Of a stretch of 64,000 bases of DNA, positions 44,598 to 53,203 are shown piece after piece. The notes below the pieces were generated by a model. The model did no database searches and had not been told where the DNA came from. It saw only the letters and a program-made list of their open reading frames with translations. Numbering within the stretch: position 1 is the first letter of the stretch; each line of letters begins with the position of its first letter. Source of the DNA: Bacillus sp. FJAT-26390 (GTDB lineage Bacteria; Bacillota; Bacilli; Paenibacillales; Paenibacillaceae). A program made the translations under genes and the position numbers. The stretch is from positions 186,001 to 250,000 of the forward strand of contig NZ_MAQX01000022.1 in assembly GCF_001682865.1 (NCBI RefSeq). The letters are read 5' to 3'.

Positions 44598-45254
44598 CTA
44601 AAGATAACGGTCGCCCTTCTCGCGTGACCGAATGACTCTCGCAGGCGTACCATAAGCGATCTGATAAGATGGGATATCAGATAGGACGGTAGAGCCGGCA
44701 CCTATGACCGTGTGCTCTCCGATCGTTCTGCCATGAATAATGTTCGCACCCAAGGAAATAACGGAATAGTCGCCAATGCTGACGCTGCCTCCTGTTCCCG
44801 CTTTTGGAGCGAGCGTAACGAAGCTGCCGAGCGAGGAATCATGATCGGCGAGAGCTTGGGAATAGAAGACGCAATGCTCGCCAATCGTTGAATCGCTATT
44901 TATGACTGAGCCAGCCATAATGACTGTTCCATCTCCAATCCGAACGCCTTTTGCAATGGAGGCAGCGGGATGGATGGTAGTAATAAAGGTAAAGCGCGGA
45001 TGAATAGCAGAGATCTTTGCTGCGACCTTCGAGCGGAACCAGTTGTCCCCGATGGCAACGATACCGCTGCTGATCGTATCGAGGTTCGCTCCAATCCAGC
45101 TGCTATCGCCTAAAACAGCATAGCCATATATGTTAGTGCCAGCCGGTTTATTGTCATCCAGCAAGCCCGCGATTCGATACTTGCCTTCCTTCTCTATCGT
45201 ATCAATAACGGCCTTCGCGTGACCGCCAGCTCCATATACGATTATATTTTCCAT
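44598..45254 (-). CDS. epsM: Sugar O/N-acetyltransferase EpsM-like (PglD/NeuD family), inverted
   Basis: A 218-residue protein with an N-terminal Rossmann-like part (NIIVYGAGGHAKAVIDTIEKEGKY) and a left-handed beta-helix (IGDGTVIMAGSVINSD..., GEHTVIGAGSTV). It would acetylate the amino sugar in the bacillosamine pathway. AAGGAGG precedes ATG 45254. It lies on the minus strand, opposite to every other EPS gene, so it cannot be on the main EPS transcript. Confidence 0.88.
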   Translation of the reverse strand: MENIIVYGAGGHAKAVIDTIEKEGKYRIAGLLDDNKPAGTNIYGYAVLGDSSWIGANLDTISSGIVAIGDNWFRSKVAAKISAIHPRFTFITTIHPAASIAKGVRIGDGTVIMAGSVINSDSTIGEHCVFYSQALADHDSSLGSFVTLAPKAGTGGSVSIGDYSVISLGANIIHGRTIGEHTVIGAGSTVLSDIPSYQIAYGTPARVIRSREKGDRYL

Positions 45255-45357
45255 CACATTTCGCCTCCTTGTTTGTTAAATCGTACCGAAGAACTCTTTC
45301 ATTCTAGCAGATTTATCTCTTTTTTTGTAAAAGAATAGTGAACTTCTGCAATGACGA

Positions 45358-45386
45358 TTGACAGAAATTAGGGAAGGTGATAATCT
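45358..45386 (+). promoter_or_regulatory. Sigma-A promoter of the nucleotidyltransferase segment
   Basis: TTGACA (45358-45363), 17 bases and TAATCT (45381-45386). A SinR-type palindrome begins 9 bases after the -10, around the transcription start. Confidence 0.75.
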
Positions 45387-45394
45387 GTACTTGT

Positions 45395-45410
45395 GTTCGT
45401 TTTATAGAAC
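45395..45410. promoter_or_regulatory. SinR-box palindrome 5
   Basis: GTTCGTTTTATAGAAC: 16-bp symmetric site with the outer GTTC/GAAC conserved. A further half-site GTTCGTT lies at 45425-45431. Confidence 0.6.
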
Positions 45411-45460
45411 AAAATTTCTATTTTGTTCGTTATTGGCTAATTAGCATGAAGGAGATATTC

Positions 45461-46669
45461 ATGAATAACAACGTCACTCTCCATAAGGAAGACCTTTCTG
45501 ACGAAATGCGCTTAATGCTTGCCTTTCTCTCGTCAGATGATGAGGCCGATCAGTCCTTTGATTATCAGGAGCTGCTGCAAAACGCGGATTGGGATCGATT
45601 TATTGAGCTAGCCAGACATCACCGGGTGTTCCCTACTGTCAATCGCAAGCTTCAGGAACTGAAATCAGCGGAGGTCCCGATATTTGTCACCCAAATGTTT
45701 CAGCGTGACTATTATCGCAATACGCTCCAGATGCTCACGCTAAGCGGTGAGATGGAGCAGCTCGCTAAGGAATTTTCTGAGCGTGGACTTCGATCGCTGT
45801 TTTTGAAAGGGCCGGTCATTGCTGCTGATTTATATGGAGATGTATCGCTGCGTACCTCTTGTGACCTCGATCTCCTTATTCCAATCAAGGAGCTGGACCT
45901 TGCAGAAGCGCTTCTAGTTTCCCTTGGCTACGAAAAGGATGAATATATCGTTTCGGTGCTCAAGGATTGGAAGTGGAGACATCATCATACGACTTTCGTG
46001 CATCCGAAGAAGGGAATCAAGGTCGAGCTGCACTGGCGGCTAAATCCGGCGCCGTCCAAGGAGCCGAGCTTCAATGATCTTTGGAGCCGAAAGCGCAAGA
46101 GCGCCTTGATCAGCCGTCCGATTTATTATCTGGGAAGAGAAGATTTGTTTATGTTTCTCGTATCTCACGGTGCCCGGCACGGCTGGTCGCGACTTCGCTG
46201 GCTGCTCGACATCAAGCAGCTGGTTAATCAGAAGCTGGATTGGCCGAAGCTTACCAAGCTGCTGAAAAAGCATAGCTATTCCCATATTGGCGGGCAAGCG
46301 CTGCTGCTTGCGGCACGATTGTTGTCTTTGCCTCTTCGCGTTGAGATGAAGCCGCTCCTTGCGGGAAGGAAAGCGCACTGGCTCGCGGAGGATGCTATGT
46401 TTTATGTAAATCGGCTGGTCAATTTGCATTCTCCCCCGATACCGGAAGAGATAAGACGCTTCCACAAACGGTATTTGTTCACCTTGCTGACGGTTCCGCA
46501 AAAAATACAGTTTGTCGCAAGCTTTATGTTCCCTTATCCGGAGGATGCCGAAACACTTCCGCTACCTAAGGCGCTGCACTTCTTGTATTTTCCGCTCCGT
46601 CCGTTTTTGTGGTTGTGGAGAAAGAACAGAAAAAGCTCGTTAAAGGCTGAGGCCAGAGAGCTTGAGTAA
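45461..46669 (+). CDS. Nucleotidyltransferase-family protein (NTP_transf_5 type)
   Basis: A 402-residue protein of the uncharacterised nucleotidyltransferase family often seen in capsule and lasso-peptide loci. The core is FLKGPVIAADLYGDVSLRTSCDLDLLIPIKEL (about 110-150), with the Asp-x-Asp catalytic pair, followed by FVHPKKGIKVELHWRL. AAGGAG precedes ATG 45461. It has its own promoter with a SinR-type operator. Substrate is unknown; in this position it could modify EPS or act on the lasso peptide. Confidence 0.8.
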   Translation: MNNNVTLHKEDLSDEMRLMLAFLSSDDEADQSFDYQELLQNADWDRFIELARHHRVFPTVNRKLQELKSAEVPIFVTQMFQRDYYRNTLQMLTLSGEMEQLAKEFSERGLRSLFLKGPVIAADLYGDVSLRTSCDLDLLIPIKELDLAEALLVSLGYEKDEYIVSVLKDWKWRHHHTTFVHPKKGIKVELHWRLNPAPSKEPSFNDLWSRKRKSALISRPIYYLGREDLFMFLVSHGARHGWSRLRWLLDIKQLVNQKLDWPKLTKLLKKHSYSHIGGQALLLAARLLSLPLRVEMKPLLAGRKAHWLAEDAMFYVNRLVNLHSPPIPEEIRRFHKRYLFTLLTVPQKIQFVASFMFPYPEDAETLPLPKALHFLYFPLRPFLWLWRKNRKSSLKAEARELE

Positions 46670-46700
46670 TAGCAATTATGTTTGAAGAAGGAGAATAACG

Positions 46701-47351
46701 ATGAATGTTTTGAGGAAAATAGCGGGTACGCTGCTCACGCAATTCCGTAGCAGAGGTTTGATCAGTACGATAGCGATGAATAAGTCCCATTTGGTAGGCG
46801 TGCTGCGGGGACTATTTTACAAGCTGCTATATTTCAGAAACATCCATTCATCCTTATTCTCCATACAAGCAAACAGTACGATTGAAATATTCAATAAACG
46901 GGCAAAAATTACGTTCGGCCGATTTGTGTATATACGGAAAAACGCCAGCATACGAATCGATTTCGAAGGCCAGCTGATTTTGGGCGACAACGTATTTATC
47001 AATGACAACTGCAACATCAATTGCGTCAACAAAATATCGATTGGGAGCGGGACAAAAATTGCCCCTAATGTGTGCATTAACGACCATGACCATAACTATA
47101 AGGATAAGTCCGGGGACCATCTGCTGAGGGGCGAAGTCATTATCGGCAGCAACGTGTGGGTGGGATCAAACGTTGTCATCCTCAGAGATACTTTCATAGG
47201 CGATAATGCGGTAATAGCCGCAGGAAGCGTCGTGAAGGGCACCGTTCCGGCAGACACCTTATTTTTAAATAAAAGAGAAAACAAGCATATAAGCTATAAG
47301 GAACCGAAGGCAGCTAAAAATACTCTGTTTCAAGTAAAGGAATCGATATGA
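46701..47351 (+). CDS. Hexapeptide-repeat acyltransferase
   Basis: A 216-residue left-handed beta-helix acyltransferase. Hexapeptide repeats run from about residue 75 to 180 (LILGDNVFINDNCNINCVNKISIGSG...), with the active-site-type loop NDHDHNY and the end repeats IIGSNVWVGSNVVILRD and IGDNAVIAAGSVVKG. Probably O-acetylates an EPS sugar. Overlaps the next gene by 4 bases. GAAGGAG precedes ATG 46701. Confidence 0.85.
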   Translation: MNVLRKIAGTLLTQFRSRGLISTIAMNKSHLVGVLRGLFYKLLYFRNIHSSLFSIQANSTIEIFNKRAKITFGRFVYIRKNASIRIDFEGQLILGDNVFINDNCNINCVNKISIGSGTKIAPNVCINDHDHNYKDKSGDHLLRGEVIIGSNVWVGSNVVILRDTFIGDNAVIAAGSVVKGTVPADTLFLNKRENKHISYKEPKAAKNTLFQVKESI

Positions 47352-48547
47352 AAAAGCAAATTTTAATTTCTGTTTATGATATGGAAATCGGCGGTATTGA
47401 ACGAAGCCTGATCAATATGCTGGAATGCTTTGATTACGAGACCTATGATGTGGATCTATTGATTTGCAGCCATCAGGGAGAATTCATGGAGCTCATTCCA
47501 AGCAAAGTCAACGTGCTGCCGGAAATAAGCAAATATACCGTATTTCGAAAATCGGTTAAGCAGTGCCTTCGCGAAGGGCATTATATCGCGGTCATGATTA
47601 GAATGTTTTCCAAAAATCTAGCTTCCGTCAAAGCGAGAAGAAAAAGGCTGAACGAGGGCGCAGGTTATATACAAATGCAGCTTGCGAGCAAGTATTCGTC
47701 TTATTTTATTCCACCGCTGGAGAAAGCCTATGACCTTACGGTTAGTTATGCATGGCCCCATGATATTTTGGCTAACAAGGTGAAGACAAAGCGGAAGATC
47801 GCATGGATTCATACCGATTACAGCAAGCTGGAAATTGACCATAAGCTGGACTTGGCGGTCTGGAATAAGTTTGATTATATCGCCTCCATTTCTGAAGCGT
47901 GCACCGAATCCTTCCTGAAGACCTATCCGTCGCTTAAACATAAAATTACCCAAATCGAAAATATCACCTCTCCCGAATTTATTAAAAAAATGGCGGAAGA
48001 TACGCTGGACATCAATCAATCGGCGAACGGGACCTTTCAAATCGTATCGGTAGGCAGATTGTCATACGTCAAAGGTTTTGATATGGCAGTGAAGGCGCTG
48101 AGGAAGCTTCATGATAAAGGCTTAACCCATTTGCAATGGCATGTCGTCGGTTACGGCGGGTTCGAAGCGGAGCTAAAGTCACTCATTGCCGAATACGGCT
48201 TGGAGCATAAGTTCGTGCTGCTGGGAAAAAAAACGAATCCATATCCATACATAAAATCATGCGATCTATACGTCCAACCTTCCAGGTACGAGGGGAAAGC
48301 GGTAACGGTAACGGAAGCGCAAATATTAGGCAAGCCGGTCATTATAACAAACTATCCTACAGCCGTAAGCCAAGTTGAGAACGGTGTGGATGGCATCATT
48401 TGCGAGGGCAGTCCGGACGGAATAGCGAATGCGATCGAGAAGCTTTACCGCAGCAAGGAGCTTAGAAGCGCGCTCGTAAGCAATGTTAAGGACAAGGATT
48501 ACAGCAATAGCTATGAGCTCGATAAACTCTATCAAATTATCGTCTAG
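47348..48547 (+). CDS. Glycosyltransferase family 4, paralogue A
   Basis: A 399-residue GT-B enzyme. The start ISVYDMEIGGIERSLINML..., WIHTDYSKLEIDHKL, VSVGRLSYVKGFDMAV and YEGKAVTVTEAQILGKPVII (donor site) match the two later genes at 50803 and 52008 position by position, so the three form a paralogue family. It probably adds successive sugars to the EPS repeat. Confidence 0.85.
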   Translation: MKKQILISVYDMEIGGIERSLINMLECFDYETYDVDLLICSHQGEFMELIPSKVNVLPEISKYTVFRKSVKQCLREGHYIAVMIRMFSKNLASVKARRKRLNEGAGYIQMQLASKYSSYFIPPLEKAYDLTVSYAWPHDILANKVKTKRKIAWIHTDYSKLEIDHKLDLAVWNKFDYIASISEACTESFLKTYPSLKHKITQIENITSPEFIKKMAEDTLDINQSANGTFQIVSVGRLSYVKGFDMAVKALRKLHDKGLTHLQWHVVGYGGFEAELKSLIAEYGLEHKFVLLGKKTNPYPYIKSCDLYVQPSRYEGKAVTVTEAQILGKPVIITNYPTAVSQVENGVDGIICEGSPDGIANAIEKLYRSKELRSALVSNVKDKDYSNSYELDKLYQIIV

Positions 48548-48579
48548 CACTCGTAGCGGAAGGGAAGGTGAGGAATGCC

Positions 48580-49611
48580 TTGCGAAATAAAGTAAGTGTC
48601 ATTATTCCCGTTTATAATGCTGAGAAATATTTGGAAGAATGCATATTGTCGCTGCTCAATCAGACGCTGCACGCTTGCGAGTTTATTTTTGTCAACGACG
48701 GCTCTTCCGACAATAGCAGATTTCTCATCGAGAGATACAAGAAAAAGGACGGCCGAATAAAGCTGATTAATCAAGAGAATCAAGGCGTCAGTGCAGCCAG
48801 AAACGCGGGTCTGCGAGTCGCTTCCGGTGAATATGTCGGTTTTGTCGATGCGGATGATTACGTCAAGAGGGATATGTACCAAACGCTTTATGCTGCAGCA
48901 GTTCGGCATGGCTGCGATGTTGTCATCTCCAACTTCGAAAGCGAATTAGAGGGCAGCAAGGTTATTACAAGCTATTCTTTTCCGAGCGATGAGCTGCTGG
49001 ATCGAGCTTATATCATCGAGCAAATTATGCCTTACTTTTTGAAAGAAGATGATCTGAATTCGTCTGTTAACAAAATCTATCTTAAGCGTTTGCTAGATGA
49101 GAATCATGTCTTATTCCCAGAAAAAGTAGCTTTGGGCGAGGATGGATTGTTCAATATGTTGTTTTTCGGATACGCCAAAACAATGACCTACTTGAATTAT
49201 TCCGGCTACTATTATCGGGAGGTAGCAGGCAGCGCTACCCGCAGCATCAAGGAGAAGGATTATTTCGGCAAAGCTATCGAGGTATACCAGATGAGCCCTC
49301 CCCCTATTTACAATGACATGATTCCTAGCAAAAGCGTCCATCAGCTAAAGTCGATAAGGCTTATCAAAAGCTTGATTTCTTATATTTACATCTATTTTAA
49401 GCCGAGCAAGGATATGAGCTTTACGAGACGATACAGCTATGTCAAGCAAATGATTGGCAGCAGCCATGTGAAAGAAGCGCTTCCCCTGTACTGGGATGAG
49501 ATGAAGGATTCGTTAGGACGCTATGAGCGCTTTATTGTGAGTATGGTTAGATCGAGATCAACTCTTGGCCTATATTGTGCAGTAGCCTATAGCAGATTAA
49601 GAAATTCATAA
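48580..49611 (+). CDS. Glycosyltransferase family 2, EpsJ-like
   Basis: A 343-residue GT-A enzyme with VSVIIPVYNAEKYLEECILSLLNQT, FVNDGSSDNS and the metal motif FVDADDYV. TTG 48580 (GGTGAGG, 6-base spacing) is my choice; GTG 48568 is also open but its ribosome site is too close. The C-terminal part (SVNKIYLKRLL, ALGEDGLFNMLFFGYAKT) is that of EpsJ/CapJ-type enzymes. Confidence 0.83.
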   Translation: MRNKVSVIIPVYNAEKYLEECILSLLNQTLHACEFIFVNDGSSDNSRFLIERYKKKDGRIKLINQENQGVSAARNAGLRVASGEYVGFVDADDYVKRDMYQTLYAAAVRHGCDVVISNFESELEGSKVITSYSFPSDELLDRAYIIEQIMPYFLKEDDLNSSVNKIYLKRLLDENHVLFPEKVALGEDGLFNMLFFGYAKTMTYLNYSGYYYREVAGSATRSIKEKDYFGKAIEVYQMSPPPIYNDMIPSKSVHQLKSIRLIKSLISYIYIYFKPSKDMSFTRRYSYVKQMIGSSHVKEALPLYWDEMKDSLGRYERFIVSMVRSRSTLGLYCAVAYSRLRNS

Positions 49612-49637
49612 AAAAGAATGAAGGTTGGGGATTAAAC

Positions 49638-50795
49638 ATGAAAATTATGATGTTTGCACATGGAGGCAGCTTAAATAGAGGCTGCGAGGCGATCGTTCGC
49701 TCGTCCACGAAGCTGATTAAGGAGAGAATGGTTGGGTCGAAAGTGTATTTGGCCTCAGAGAAACCGCAAACGGATAAAGTCATCTCTACATTAGATGGCA
49801 TTTATGACGGCTCAAAGTCCAGCATCAAGAAGTATTCGCTGGATTGGCTCGTTGCTTCTCTGCAATTCAAGCTGCGCCAAGATGAAACGTACGCGCTTGG
49901 CGTCATTGAACAAAACATTATTAACCGAATCAAGGACGTTGATGTCTGCTTGTCCATTGGTGGCGATAACTACTGCTACGGTGAGCAGCCGAACTGGTAT
50001 GAAATCGACCGACGGGTGAAGGCGCAAGGGAAGAAGCTGGTGTTATGGGGCTGTTCGATTGGTGAAGAGGACATGTCCGAGAGAAAGCTGGAGGACTTAA
50101 AGCTGTTCGATCTGATTATCGCACGTGAATCGTTAACCTATGACATGCTCCAAAGTAAAGGGCTGCAAAATGTCAGGCTGTGTGCCGACCCTGCATTTAC
50201 GATGGAGCAGGAGCAGCTTCCGCTGCCTAAAGGCTGGCAAGAAGGAAATACAGTCGGAATTAATTATAGCCCGCTTGTGTGGAAACGAAATAAAAACTCA
50301 CGGGAAGCGGTTAAAGAGCTGATCAAGCATATTTTGGCAACCTCCGACATGACCATCGCATTAACGCCTCATGTGATCGAAGGCGGCAACAACGATTATG
50401 AGGTGCTGGAGCAGTTCTATGAGGAGTTTAAATCAACGAACCGTGTTATTTTGCTGCCCGACCATTTAACAGCTATTCAGTATAAGGGTTACATTGCAAG
50501 GATGCGATTTTTTATTGGTGCAAGAACGCATGCAACGATAGCTGCCTATTCGAATTGTATTCCAACGATGGTGCTTGGCTACAGCGTGAAATCGAAGGGA
50601 ATTGCCCAGGACATTTTCGACGAAGAGAAGCTTGTGCTCGGCATTGACGAGATATCCAGCAGCAGCAAGCTTATCCACCATTATGATGTAATGGTTAAGG
50701 AAGAAGATGAAATTAAAAGCAGGCTGAATTTAGCCATTCCTAAAATCAAACAAATGTCGTACAAGGCAGTTGAATATTTAAAAGAGCTTGCATGA
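49638..50795 (+). CDS. Polysaccharide pyruvyl transferase family protein
   Basis: A 385-residue protein of the pyruvyl transferase (PssM/EpsI/EpsO) group: FAHGGSLNRGCEAIVRSS, VCLSIGGDNYCYGEQPNW, LVLWGCSIGEEDM and RMRFFIGARTHATIAAYSNCIPTMVLGYSVK. It adds a pyruvate ketal to EPS sugars, introducing negative charge. ATG 49638 has GGTTGGGG upstream. B. subtilis eps has two such genes; this window has one. Confidence 0.86.
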   Translation: MKIMMFAHGGSLNRGCEAIVRSSTKLIKERMVGSKVYLASEKPQTDKVISTLDGIYDGSKSSIKKYSLDWLVASLQFKLRQDETYALGVIEQNIINRIKDVDVCLSIGGDNYCYGEQPNWYEIDRRVKAQGKKLVLWGCSIGEEDMSERKLEDLKLFDLIIARESLTYDMLQSKGLQNVRLCADPAFTMEQEQLPLPKGWQEGNTVGINYSPLVWKRNKNSREAVKELIKHILATSDMTIALTPHVIEGGNNDYEVLEQFYEEFKSTNRVILLPDHLTAIQYKGYIARMRFFIGARTHATIAAYSNCIPTMVLGYSVKSKGIAQDIFDEEKLVLGIDEISSSSKLIHHYDVMVKEEDEIKSRLNLAIPKIKQMSYKAVEYLKELA

Positions 50796-50802
50796 GGTGC
50801 GT

Positions 50803-51996
50803 ATGAAAAAAAATTTACTGTTTGTAATGCCCAGCCTGTCGGCTGGAGGAGGAGAGCGCAGCTTAGTCAATCTTCTCTCGCAGATCAATTACGGCGAATT
50901 TAATGTAGATCTATTTCTTCTTAGCCATGAAGGAATCTTTATGGATTTGCTGCCTGAGGAGGTAAACGTGCTGCCGCTCAACGACAGCTATAGCCAGTTT
51001 ACGCAGCCGCTTCTTAGCTCAGTGCGGCAGTTGATAGGCAGCGGCAGCGCTGGCCTAGCCTATAGTCGGTTAATGTTCAGCGTCACAAATCATACGACGA
51101 AGGAAGTTGGCCCAAGGGAGCAGGGAGGATGGAAGTACCTAGCGAGCTCCTTGAACAAAATCAACAAGAAATATGATGCGGCTATCGGATTTTTGGAGAA
51201 GACCTCCATCTACTTTTGCGTGGAAAAGGTTGATGCGGTCAAGAAAATAGGCTGGGTTCATAACGATTATGACAAGCTTGGCCTAGATCCGGCTTTTGAC
51301 ATCAACTATTTCGACAAGCTGGACCATATCGTGACGGTTTCGCAAGAATGCGCAAGCATATTGAAAAAAAGATTCCCGGAACAGCACCACAAAGTGCATG
51401 TCATACATAATATCGTATCTCCTAAGGTAATCAAGCATTTGGCGAATAAGGATACCGCTGATGTCTATAACCGCAAGGAAGGCGAGTTTGTCATCCTATC
51501 TATTGGCAGGCTCCATGAGCAGAAGGGCTTTGAGCTGGCGATACAAACGGGCAGAAGGCTCGTCGATAACGGCTGGAGCTTCCAGTGGAATATTATCGGC
51601 GAAGGCGATGAGCGAGAGAAGCTGACGGAATTGATAGCTGCGAACGGTCTGGAAAATCATTTTAAGCTGCTCGGCTTAAAGCCCAATCCATATCCGTATA
51701 TCAAGCAGGCGGATATTTATGCGCAGACGTCCAAATTCGAAGGAAAAGCCATTGCGATTGATGAAGCGAAAATTTTGAGCAAGCCGATTTTGGTTACGAA
51801 TTTCAGCACCGCTAAGGATCAGATCGAAGACGGCATCGAGGGGCTGATTGTAGATATGAATTCAGAAGCCGTCGCAGCAGGGATTGGAAGACTGATGCAT
51901 GAGAAGGGGATAAGAAACAGGTTGTCTGAGCATTTGTCTCTTCTGCAGTTAGGAACCGAAGAAGAAATAGAGAAGCTGTATCAGCTTCTTGGATAG
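50803..51996 (+). CDS. Glycosyltransferase family 4, paralogue B
   Basis: A 397-residue GT-B enzyme, closely related to the next gene: LLFVMPSLSAGGGERSLVNLL, WVHNDYDKLGLDP, LSIGRLHEQKGFELAI and FEGKAIAIDEAKILSKPILV. The ATG at 50803 follows GAGGTGCGT. It ends GTEEEIEKLYQLLG, nearly the same as the neighbour's end. Tandem duplication is the simple explanation. Confidence 0.86.
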   Translation: MKKNLLFVMPSLSAGGGERSLVNLLSQINYGEFNVDLFLLSHEGIFMDLLPEEVNVLPLNDSYSQFTQPLLSSVRQLIGSGSAGLAYSRLMFSVTNHTTKEVGPREQGGWKYLASSLNKINKKYDAAIGFLEKTSIYFCVEKVDAVKKIGWVHNDYDKLGLDPAFDINYFDKLDHIVTVSQECASILKKRFPEQHHKVHVIHNIVSPKVIKHLANKDTADVYNRKEGEFVILSIGRLHEQKGFELAIQTGRRLVDNGWSFQWNIIGEGDEREKLTELIAANGLENHFKLLGLKPNPYPYIKQADIYAQTSKFEGKAIAIDEAKILSKPILVTNFSTAKDQIEDGIEGLIVDMNSEAVAAGIGRLMHEKGIRNRLSEHLSLLQLGTEEEIEKLYQLLG

Positions 51997-52007
51997 GTGG
52001 ATTGACG

Positions 52008-53189
52008 ATGAAGAAGAAGCTTTTGTTCGTCATGAATAATCTCAACTGCGGTGGTGCGGAGAAATCGTTAATCTCACTGCTGCAAACGATAGACTATTCT
52101 AAGCATGAGGTGGATCTTTTTTTGTTTAAGCACGAAGGGATGTTCTTGAAGAAGCTGCCTCATGAGGTGAACGTGTTAGCTGCGCCTGCACTTTATCCCT
52201 ATTTTGATATGTCAATAAAGGACGCTGTTATCGATTGCTTCAAGCATAGACGCTTTCGCCTTGCTGCTGCAAGGATAGGTGCAGGTTATGTTTACAGGAC
52301 GGAGAAAAACATTGCGAAATCCGAGCAGAAGGCATGGCGTTATCTTTCTCAGTCTTTAGCTGGCCTGAATAAAGAATATGATGCAGCCATTGGCTATTTG
52401 GAGAAAACGCCTATTTATTACGTCATCGAAAAGGTTAAAGCCCGTAATAAAATTGGTTTTATCCACAATGATTATGACAAGCTCGGCATGGACCCCAAAA
52501 TCGATGCTGTTTATTTTAAAAAACTCAATTATATCGTAACCGTATCCGAGGAATGCGTCAGCTTGCTGAAGGAACGGTTTCCTGAATTTGAGCATAAAAT
52601 CGAGCTGATGCACAATATTGTTTCTCCTGCCGCGATTATCGACATGTCGATTGATGAGCCCTACTTACAAAAAAATGAATTCACGATTGCATCGGTAGGC
52701 CGCTTGAATTATCAAAAAGGCTTCGATATGGCAGTGGATGCTTGTGAACGGTTAGTCCAGGACGGCTATAAATTTAAATGGTATATCGTTGGCGAGGGTC
52801 AGGAGCGGGAGAAGCTTGAGAAGCTCATAAGCGCCAAAAAACTGGAAAACTCGCTTATACTGACGGGCCTTCAAGAAAATCCATATCCTTATATCAAGCA
52901 ATGTGATCTGTACGTTCAAACTTCTATATTCGAGGGACGCTGCTTGACCATTACGGAAGCCAAAATTTTGAATAAACCAATTGTTTCAACGAATTTCTCG
53001 GTCATTTATGATCAACTCAATCACGAGGAAAACGGACTGATCGTAAATCAGGATGCTGCCTCTATTTATGAAGGAATTAAAAGGCTTATTGACGACGAAT
53101 CTCTGAGGAATCACTTCGTACATAATCTTCAGAAGGAAGCTTTAGGGACAGAGGATGAAATACATAAATTGTATCAATGGATTAGTTAG
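52008..53189 (+). CDS. Glycosyltransferase family 4, paralogue C
   Basis: A 393-residue tandem paralogue of the preceding gene: LLFVMNNLNCGGAEKSLISLL, FIHNDYDKLGMDP, ASVGRLNYQKGFDMAV and FEGRCLTITEAKILNKPIVS. AGGTGG precedes ATG 52008 (an earlier TTG at 52002 is also in frame). The two copies share the NPYPYIKQ donor loop. Their acceptors may differ, since the N-terminal halves diverge most. Confidence 0.86.
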   Translation: MKKKLLFVMNNLNCGGAEKSLISLLQTIDYSKHEVDLFLFKHEGMFLKKLPHEVNVLAAPALYPYFDMSIKDAVIDCFKHRRFRLAAARIGAGYVYRTEKNIAKSEQKAWRYLSQSLAGLNKEYDAAIGYLEKTPIYYVIEKVKARNKIGFIHNDYDKLGMDPKIDAVYFKKLNYIVTVSEECVSLLKERFPEFEHKIELMHNIVSPAAIIDMSIDEPYLQKNEFTIASVGRLNYQKGFDMAVDACERLVQDGYKFKWYIVGEGQEREKLEKLISAKKLENSLILTGLQENPYPYIKQCDLYVQTSIFEGRCLTITEAKILNKPIVSTNFSVIYDQLNHEENGLIVNQDAASIYEGIKRLIDDESLRNHFVHNLQKEALGTEDEIHKLYQWIS

Positions 53190-53203
53190 TTAAAGGGGTT
53201 GTT

